From NCBI GenBank assembly GCA_013003325.1, contig JABDJU010000082.1:1-10948 (forward strand): a stretch of 10,948 nucleotides of DNA, given 5' to 3'. A program made the translations under genes and the position numbers. This document shows, piece after piece, positions 5,775 to 10,948 of the stretch. Origin of the DNA: Acidimicrobiales bacterium (GTDB lineage Bacteria > Actinomycetota > Acidimicrobiia > Acidimicrobiales > SZUA-35). The notes under the pieces were generated by a model that was not told where the DNA came from, made no database searches, and saw nothing but the letters and a program-made list of their open reading frames with translations. Position 1 is the first letter of the stretch, and the number at the start of each line of letters is the position of its first letter.

Positions 5775-6308
5775 ATGTTCGTCATGGGGGTCGATCCCGG
5801 TCTGACCCGCTGTGGGTTCGCCGTGCTCCAGCCCGGCCGGGCCAGGACGGCCAACGCCGTGGCGATGGGGCTGATCCGAACCGACCCCGAACGCCAGGCC
5901 CCGGTTCGCCTGGCCGAACTCCAGCGAGAGATCCGCGACCTCATCGAGGAGTTCACCCCCAAGATCGTTGCCGTAGAACGGGTGTTCATCCAGCGCAACA
6001 CGACCACCGGCATTCGCGTCGCCCAAGCCGCCGGGGTGATCATCACCGAAGCTGCCGCAATGGGCTGTCACGTACGTGAGTATTCTCCCAACGAGGTCAA
6101 AGCAGCGGTCACCGGCGACGGGCGGGCCGACAAGGAGATGGTGCAAACGATGGTGCAACAGATGCTCGGGTTGACCGAGACGGTGAAGCCTGCCGACGTT
6201 TCTGATGCTGCCGCGATCGCTCTCTGCCATCTTGCCTTCGACCCCACCGGAGCCTTGCTCGGCCAGCGCGAACTCGCCGGCAACGCGATGTCGGGGGTAC
6301 GTCGATGA
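5775..6308 (+). CDS. ruvC: Crossover junction endodeoxyribonuclease RuvC
   Basis: The Holliday-junction resolvase: a dimer that makes symmetric nicks in the four-way junctions produced by RecA-dependent repair, working with RuvAB. The 177-residue length is close to the family norm. The RNase H-like catalytic acids are all present: D7 (MGVDPGLTRCG), E68 (IVAVERVF), and D141 and D144 (PADVSDAAAIAL). The segment RNTTTGIRVAQAAGVI and EYSPNEVKAAVTGDGRADK match the family's substrate-binding regions. The frame is open upstream into the GTPase gene, but the RuvC homology starts at ATG 5775 and a -10 box sits just before it. The stop overlaps ruvA by ATGA. Confidence 0.97.
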   Translation: MFVMGVDPGLTRCGFAVLQPGRARTANAVAMGLIRTDPERQAPVRLAELQREIRDLIEEFTPKIVAVERVFIQRNTTTGIRVAQAAGVIITEAAAMGCHVREYSPNEVKAAVTGDGRADKEMVQTMVQQMLGLTETVKPADVSDAAAIALCHLAFDPTGALLGQRELAGNAMSGVRR

Positions 6309-6931
6309 TCGGTTCGCTCCGTGGCTACATCACCCACATCGACCGCGACCGCCACGAGCTACTCATCGAGCTGGCTTCGGGCATCGGCTACCGGGTTGCG
6401 GTCAATGATCGCACGCTCAATCAGATCGACCTCGAAGGCGAAACCCTGCTCTACACCCACCATCAGTTCATCCGAGAAGGGGAACAAAAACTGATCGGCT
6501 TCTGCACCCAGAGCGAGGTCGCGACCCTCGAGACGCTGGTCGCTACCCCCAAAGTCGGCCCGGCGCTGGCCCTGTCGATCCTCAACACCTATGGGCCCGC
6601 CGAACTTGCCGCCATCGTCGGTAGCGACGACATCGCTGCGCTCCAAGCCGTGAACGGAGTCGGGAAGACCACTGCCCAGCGTGTGCTGGTCGAGATGAAA
6701 GACAAGCTAGTGGTCGACCTGTCAAGCCCGGACACTGCGACTATTGGCGGGGGCCTCACGTCGGTTGGCAACGACGGCGTCGCCGACGTGATCGATGCAC
6801 TGTTGACCCTCGGGTACTCGATGACCGACGCCAAGACCGCAGCGTCGCTCCTGTCGGGAGAGCTGATCGATGAAGGTGATACTGGAGCGATGCTCAAAGA
6901 GGCGCTCAAGCAGATGGAGCCCAGCTTCTGA
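6305..6931 (+). CDS. ruvA: Holliday junction branch migration protein RuvA
   Basis: The junction-binding subunit of the RuvAB motor: tetramers hold the four-way junction flat and load RuvB rings. It has 208 residues and is full length. The OB-fold domain I covers about 1-63 (start MIGSLRGYITHID). Two helix-hairpin-helix motifs are visible, TPKVGPALALSIL (81-93) and VNGVGKTTAQRVLVEMKDKL (116-135). Domain III, which contacts RuvB, covers about 155-205 (DVIDALLTLGYSMTDA), after a linker at about 137-154. The start overlaps the ruvC stop (ATGA), implying translational coupling and balanced expression. Confidence 0.97.
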   Translation: MIGSLRGYITHIDRDRHELLIELASGIGYRVAVNDRTLNQIDLEGETLLYTHHQFIREGEQKLIGFCTQSEVATLETLVATPKVGPALALSILNTYGPAELAAIVGSDDIAALQAVNGVGKTTAQRVLVEMKDKLVVDLSSPDTATIGGGLTSVGNDGVADVIDALLTLGYSMTDAKTAASLLSGELIDEGDTGAMLKEALKQMEPSF

Positions 6932-7977
6932 TGGTCCGGGAGAACATCATTCTGACCGGCGCTCCTCCCGAGCCCGAACACACCGAAGAGCTCGCGCTGG
7001 AGATCGGTCTGCGACCCCAAACTCTCGATGAGTTCGTCGGCCAGCACGATCTCAAGGAACGGTTGAGCATCATCCTCACTGCGGCGCGGGCCCGCAACGA
7101 ACCGGCCGACCATCTTTTGTTCGCAGGGCCTCCGGGACTCGGTAAGACCACCCTGGCCGGAATCGTGGCAAACGAGCTCGGCGCCGAACTCCAGATCACG
7201 AGCGGTCCAGCGCTCGTCAAACCCGGCGATGTCGCTGCAATCCTGTCGAAGATCCAGTCTGGCGACGTCCTGTTCGTCGACGAGATCCATCGCGTCCCGA
7301 CCCAGGTGGAAGAGGTCCTCTACCCCGCGATGGAAGATCTTCAGATCGACGTCATGATCGGTAGCGGACCGGCCGCCAGATCGATCCGCATGCCGGTCGA
7401 ACCCTTCACCCTCGTCGGTGCCACCACCCGAACCGGGCTGATCACCGGCCCGTTGCGAGATCGGTTCGGCGACCATTTTCGCCTCGACTTCTACAGCACC
7501 GATGACCTCCAGGCGATCGTGACCCGGGCAGCCGACATCATCGGTATTGAGATCGGTGCAGATGCCGCACGGGAGATCGCCGCCCGGAGCCGGCGGACCC
7601 CCCGCATCGCCAATCGTCTCCTCAGAAGGGTGCGAGACTGGGCCGAAGTGCGCGGCTCGGGTGTGGTCGATCTCGATGCTGCACTGCAAGGCCTTGAGAT
7701 GAATCAGATCGACAAGGGCGGCCTCGATCGAGTCGACCTGTTGTTGCTCGAGTCGATCTGCACCAAGTTCGGCGGAGGGCCGGTCGGTTTGTCCAACCTG
7801 GCAATCAGCGTGAGCGAACCCAAAGACACCGTCGAAGACGTCATCGAGCCCTTCCTGATTCAGCAGGGATACCTGGTGAGAACCCCGGCCGGACGGCTGG
7901 CGACGGCGAAGGCCTGGAAACACCTCGGGCTCACCGCGCCGGACAACGGCGGCGACGCCGACACTACGCTCTTCTAG
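6931..7977 (+). CDS. ruvB: Holliday junction branch migration ATPase RuvB
   Basis: The AAA+ motor that drives branch migration as hexameric rings on either side of the RuvA-bound junction. It has 348 residues and is full length. Walker A is GPPGLGKT (66-73), Walker B is LFVDEIH (114-120), sensor 1 is GATTRTG (163-169), the arginine-finger segment is LRDRFG (R176), and sensor 2 is around TPRIANRLLRRVRD (R225). The C-terminal winged helix (about 265-335) has FGGGPVGLSNLA and EPFLIQQGYLVRTPAGR. The ATG shares one base with the ruvA stop (TGATG), and GGAG (6916-6919) lies 11 bases upstream. The last ~15 residues (APDNGGDADTTLF) are a short acidic tail. Nothing suggests loss of function. Confidence 0.98.
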   Translation: MVRENIILTGAPPEPEHTEELALEIGLRPQTLDEFVGQHDLKERLSIILTAARARNEPADHLLFAGPPGLGKTTLAGIVANELGAELQITSGPALVKPGDVAAILSKIQSGDVLFVDEIHRVPTQVEEVLYPAMEDLQIDVMIGSGPAARSIRMPVEPFTLVGATTRTGLITGPLRDRFGDHFRLDFYSTDDLQAIVTRAADIIGIEIGADAAREIAARSRRTPRIANRLLRRVRDWAEVRGSGVVDLDAALQGLEMNQIDKGGLDRVDLLLLESICTKFGGGPVGLSNLAISVSEPKDTVEDVIEPFLIQQGYLVRTPAGRLATAKAWKHLGLTAPDNGGDADTTLF

Positions 7978-7985
7978 TCGAAACC

Positions 7986-9002
7986 GTGGAACCGGTCGGA
8001 GCCGAAATCGACGACTTCGACTACCCCCTGAAGCAGGCCCAGATCGCCCAGCGCCCGGCCGACCCCCGTGACTCGGCTCGGCTGCTCGACGCCCGCGATC
8101 TGCGTGAGGTTCGGGATCACACGGTGGCCGACCTGCCAGACCTCCTCATGCCAGGCGATGTGCTCGTGGTGAACAACACCAAGGTTCGGCGGGCCCGGCT
8201 TCGGCTCCGCAAAGAAACCGGGGGAGCGGCCGAGGTTCTGCTGCTCGCCCCGACCGGAGACCCAGGGCTGTGGACCGCACTGGTCAAACCGAGCCGGCGG
8301 CTCCCGACGGGCACGGTCCTCTTCGACGGGTCCGCACCGGTGGTGGAGCTGGTCGACGAAATGGACGGCACCAGGCTGGTGCGGATACTCGACCAAGCCC
8401 AGGTCGAACGGGTCGGGGTGCTCCCACTCCCGCCCTATATTCGCTCCCAGCCCGAAGATCCCGATCGCTACCAGACCGTGTACGCCCAACGGCCCGGATC
8501 GGTGGCAGCCCCGACCGCCGGCCTGCATTTCACCGACGGGCTGATCCAGCGTTGCCGGGAGGCCGGGGCCGCCATCGCCACCGTCGACCTCGAGGTCGGG
8601 CTGGGGACATTCGCTCCGGTCACGGCCGAGCGGCTCGATGATCACGTGATGCATTCAGAGCGTTTCACCGTCGCCCCCGGTGCCTGGTCCAGCATCGTCG
8701 CCGCCGATCGGGTGGTCGCGGTGGGGACCACCGTTGTGCGCACGTTGGAAACGGTGGCGGCGACCGGGTCCATGAGCGGCACCACCGACATCTTCATTCG
8801 CCCAGGGTTCCAATGGAAGGTGGTCGACCTCCTGCTCACCAACTTCCACATGCCCCGTTCGACGCTGCTCGTTCTGGTCGAGGCATTCATCGGACCCGAC
8901 TGGCGAGAGCTCTACGCGGCGGCGATCGATCGCGGCTACTCGGTGGGTTCGTTCGGCGATGCGATGCTGCTCGATCGGCACCCGCCCCGTGAAGTTGGGT
9001 AG
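7986..9002 (+). CDS. queA: S-adenosylmethionine:tRNA ribosyltransferase-isomerase QueA
   Basis: QueA transfers and isomerises the ribosyl part of S-adenosylmethionine onto the 7-aminomethyl-7-deazaguanine base already placed in tRNA, giving epoxyqueuosine at the wobble position of GUN-anticodon tRNAs. It has 338 residues, near the family norm. Signature segments are DFDYPLKQAQIAQRPADPRDSARLL near the N-terminus (given here only as a landmark, 10-34), VVNNTKVRRARL (61-72), GSVAAPTAGLHFT (171-183), VGLGTFAPV (204-212) and NFHMPRSTLLVLVEAF (286-301). The start is GTG 7986, 8 bases after the ruvB stop, without a visible Shine-Dalgarno sequence, so expression probably depends on coupling to ruvB. 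The ruvCAB-queA order is common in bacteria; tgt, its pathway partner, is close by on the other strand. Confidence 0.96.
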   Translation: MEPVGAEIDDFDYPLKQAQIAQRPADPRDSARLLDARDLREVRDHTVADLPDLLMPGDVLVVNNTKVRRARLRLRKETGGAAEVLLLAPTGDPGLWTALVKPSRRLPTGTVLFDGSAPVVELVDEMDGTRLVRILDQAQVERVGVLPLPPYIRSQPEDPDRYQTVYAQRPGSVAAPTAGLHFTDGLIQRCREAGAAIATVDLEVGLGTFAPVTAERLDDHVMHSERFTVAPGAWSSIVAADRVVAVGTTVVRTLETVAATGSMSGTTDIFIRPGFQWKVVDLLLTNFHMPRSTLLVLVEAFIGPDWRELYAAAIDRGYSVGSFGDAMLLDRHPPREVG

Positions 9003-9003
9003 T

Positions 9004-9038
9004 CTCACCCAGCGGCTCAAGTTCTGGTGGGAGCTGGG
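9004..9038 (+). terminator. Possible weak terminator hairpin after queA
   Basis: Just after the queA stop, CCCAGC (9008-9013) can pair with GCTGGG (9033-9038), or alternatively 9004-9012 with 9024-9031 with one bulge. The stems are short, the loops large and no U-run follows. It may reduce read-through into the next gene, but this is a weak call. Confidence 0.25.
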
Positions 9039-9072
9039 CCGAAACCAAGGACGAACACTCACTCAAAATCTT

Positions 9073-9078
9073 TAGGGT
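9073..9078 (+). promoter_or_regulatory. Possible -10 element for the secreted DUF4214/NAGPA protein
   Basis: TAGGGT (TANNNT) lies 9 bases before the ATG at 9088, in the least GC-rich part of the 85-base gap after queA (around CAAAATCTTTAGG). Transcription would begin at or within a few bases of the ATG. The same bases offer AGGG as a poor Shine-Dalgarno sequence 10 bases from the ATG, so a normal leader from further upstream is the alternative. Confidence 0.35.
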
Positions 9079-9087
9079 TGGTCTTTC

Positions 9088-10350
9088 ATGTCGCCACAAC
9101 CGGCCGCGCAGGGTGGACTGCGCAAACTGTTTCTTGTCAGCATCGTGCTGCTCACGACCCTGACTGCGGTCGTCGGTATCGATCCGGTCGCAGCCGCCGA
9201 CGACGACATCAACCCGCCTATCGAATCGGTGCTGTGCCAACAGCCCGGGGAGATCACGGTCCGCCTTTACCGCCTGTTCTTCGGACGGGTGCCCGACGGC
9301 GCCGGTCTCGAATACTGGAGCGACATCTTCTCCCAAACCCAAGATCCGTTTGCCATCGCCCGGTGGATGTCGGAGGGACCCGAGTACCAGAGCCTCTGGG
9401 CCGAGGTGAGTGACGAAGAGTTCGTCGAAGGTCTGCTCTACCAGAACCTGCTGAGCCGCCGCCCCGATGAGGCCGGCTTCAACTATTGGGTCAGCTTTTT
9501 GAAAGAGACCCCCACCGTGCCCGCGATCTCTCGAGAGGAGATGGCGGTGTACTGGGTGACCCAACCCGAACTCACCCGCAAACACCCGGTCACTCAACCC
9601 GCACCGTGCTCGCTGCTCGATGACGTGGTCGCCATCCCCGGAGGACGGGCGGTCGAGTTCGACTATCTGACCACCGATCTCACGGCATCGTCGCATCGCT
9701 GCCGCGTCGTATCGATCAACGCCAACTGGGTTCACCGCGACGGGCCGGTGCCCTTCAGCGAGCACATCGGCTTTGCGAGCATCGACGGCACCCCGCTGCC
9801 GTCCCGGAACAATGTCGGCGACGACAACAGCCGTGGAATCTTAGGTTCACGGCGGATCGGCCAGGGTGGCGAGGTTTCCGAATTCAGCGCCAAGTTCGCC
9901 GACGACGTCGGGTACATCAACATCCTGTCCAACCTGGTTCAGAAGGACAACAGCATGCTCCAGCTGCATGCGAACTTCTGGGACGAGAATCCCGGCACCC
10001 CCTGGTACGACCCCACCAAGTGGGACGGAAAGGAAGAGGGGTGGGACTGGGCCGTCGGCGGGATTTCGATGGTCGTCGATGGTGACTACAACGTGGAGAC
10101 CGCCGGTCAGGACCACACGTTCAACACCACCCGTCACTCCTTCGTCGCCTTCAAGGCTCCCTCCACCGTGATGCTGGGTTCGACCACATCGATGACCGCC
10201 CACGAGATGGTGCAGTGGCTCGACGCCCAGGGCTACAAGGACATCATGAAGATGGATGGCGGCGGCTCGGTCGAGTTCAATGAAGCGGGCACCGCCACGG
10301 TGGCCGGCACCACCCGACCACTCCCGGTGTGGCTGGGCGTCGGCTGCTGA
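9088..10350 (+). CDS. Secreted protein: DUF4214 repeats fused to a phosphodiester glycosidase (NAGPA-type) domain
   Basis: A 420-residue exported protein. Residues 1-37 are a Sec signal peptide: a basic start (LRK), hydrophobic core LFLVSIVLLTTLTAVVG, and a likely cut after AAA (35-37). Residues 55-80 and 112-138 are two DUF4214-like repeats: YRLFFGRVPDGAGLEYW and YQNLLSRRPDEAGFNYW match the L-Y-x-x-x-x-x-R-x-x-D-x-x-G-x-x-Y-W pattern. This domain is common in surface and extracellular proteins. The C-terminal part (about 185-420) fits the phosphodiester glycosidase family named for NAGPA: WAVGGISMVVDGDY, TRHSFVAFK, then MKMDGGGSVEF (388-398) and RPLPVWLGV at the end, with DGGGS as the hallmark. 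Four cysteines (50, 174, 205, 420) could form disulfides outside the cell. A role in cell-envelope glycan processing is plausible, but the substrate is unknown. It converges on tgt with a 21-base gap. Confidence 0.85.
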   Translation: MSPQPAAQGGLRKLFLVSIVLLTTLTAVVGIDPVAAADDDINPPIESVLCQQPGEITVRLYRLFFGRVPDGAGLEYWSDIFSQTQDPFAIARWMSEGPEYQSLWAEVSDEEFVEGLLYQNLLSRRPDEAGFNYWVSFLKETPTVPAISREEMAVYWVTQPELTRKHPVTQPAPCSLLDDVVAIPGGRAVEFDYLTTDLTASSHRCRVVSINANWVHRDGPVPFSEHIGFASIDGTPLPSRNNVGDDNSRGILGSRRIGQGGEVSEFSAKFADDVGYINILSNLVQKDNSMLQLHANFWDENPGTPWYDPTKWDGKEEGWDWAVGGISMVVDGDYNVETAGQDHTFNTTRHSFVAFKAPSTVMLGSTTSMTAHEMVQWLDAQGYKDIMKMDGGGSVEFNEAGTATVAGTTRPLPVWLGVGC

Positions 10351-10371
10351 GCCCCCCGAAATGGAACGGCG

Positions 10372-10948
<577 letters not shown>

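Noticed and set aside
5021..6046. Long minus-strand frame opposite the GTPase and ruvC
   Set aside because: It is a shadow frame across two recognised genes, with composition typical of antisense GC-rich DNA.
6589..7923. Long minus-strand frame opposite ruvA/ruvB
   Set aside because: It is antisense to ruvB, a clear and complete AAA+ gene; its residues show no domain pattern.

Overview
The window is GC-rich bacterial DNA. Its content suggests a high-GC Actinomycetota, possibly an Acidimicrobiia-like lineage; the phylum rests on gene content, the class is a guess. The main pointer is an actinobacterial 'conservon' operon: a nitrate-sensor-like histidine kinase, a roadblock/LC7 protein, a DUF742 protein and a Ras-like GTPase. 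Several genes also appear to have leaderless starts, with a TANNNT -10 box 6-7 bases before the start codon and no Shine-Dalgarno sequence.

Layout. Bases 1-378 (minus) hold the N-terminal part of a membrane-anchored protein of unknown function that runs off the left edge. It is divergent from a HAD-family hydrolase (444-1061, plus), with mirrored leaderless promoters in the 65-bp gap. A perfect 13-bp hairpin (1095-1124) ends the hydrolase unit. The next ~330 bases carry no credible gene but are rich in RNA-like structure: a nested stem with pseudoknot potential (1138-1187), a small hairpin (1196-1210), and a hairpin whose 5' half nearly copies the 16S rRNA 3' end with the anti-Shine-Dalgarno sequence (1272-1285). 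The conservon follows (1454-5734) as four tightly spaced genes. Its kinase has a ~300-residue Pro/Ala-rich tail with duplicated short motifs.

A new leaderless promoter (5762-5767) starts ruvC-ruvA-ruvB-queA (5775-9002), coupled by overlaps or very short gaps. RuvA and RuvB form the Holliday-junction branch-migration motor and RuvC is the resolvase. QueA makes epoxyqueuosine in tRNA. Downstream, with a possible promoter of its own, is a secreted two-part protein (9088-10350): a signal peptide, two DUF4214-type repeats and a phosphodiester glycosidase (NAGPA-type) domain. Converging on it from the right is tgt (10372 to the edge, minus), tRNA-guanine transglycosylase, which acts earlier than QueA in the queuosine pathway. 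In this Tgt the three cysteines that normally bind structural zinc are replaced by Phe, His and Ser.

The strongest leads are the zinc-site loss in Tgt, the structured kinase leader with its anti-Shine-Dalgarno mimic, the secreted fusion protein beside the queuosine genes, and the duplicated tail motifs of the kinase. No tRNA, rRNA, CRISPR array, insertion sequence or prophage gene was seen.
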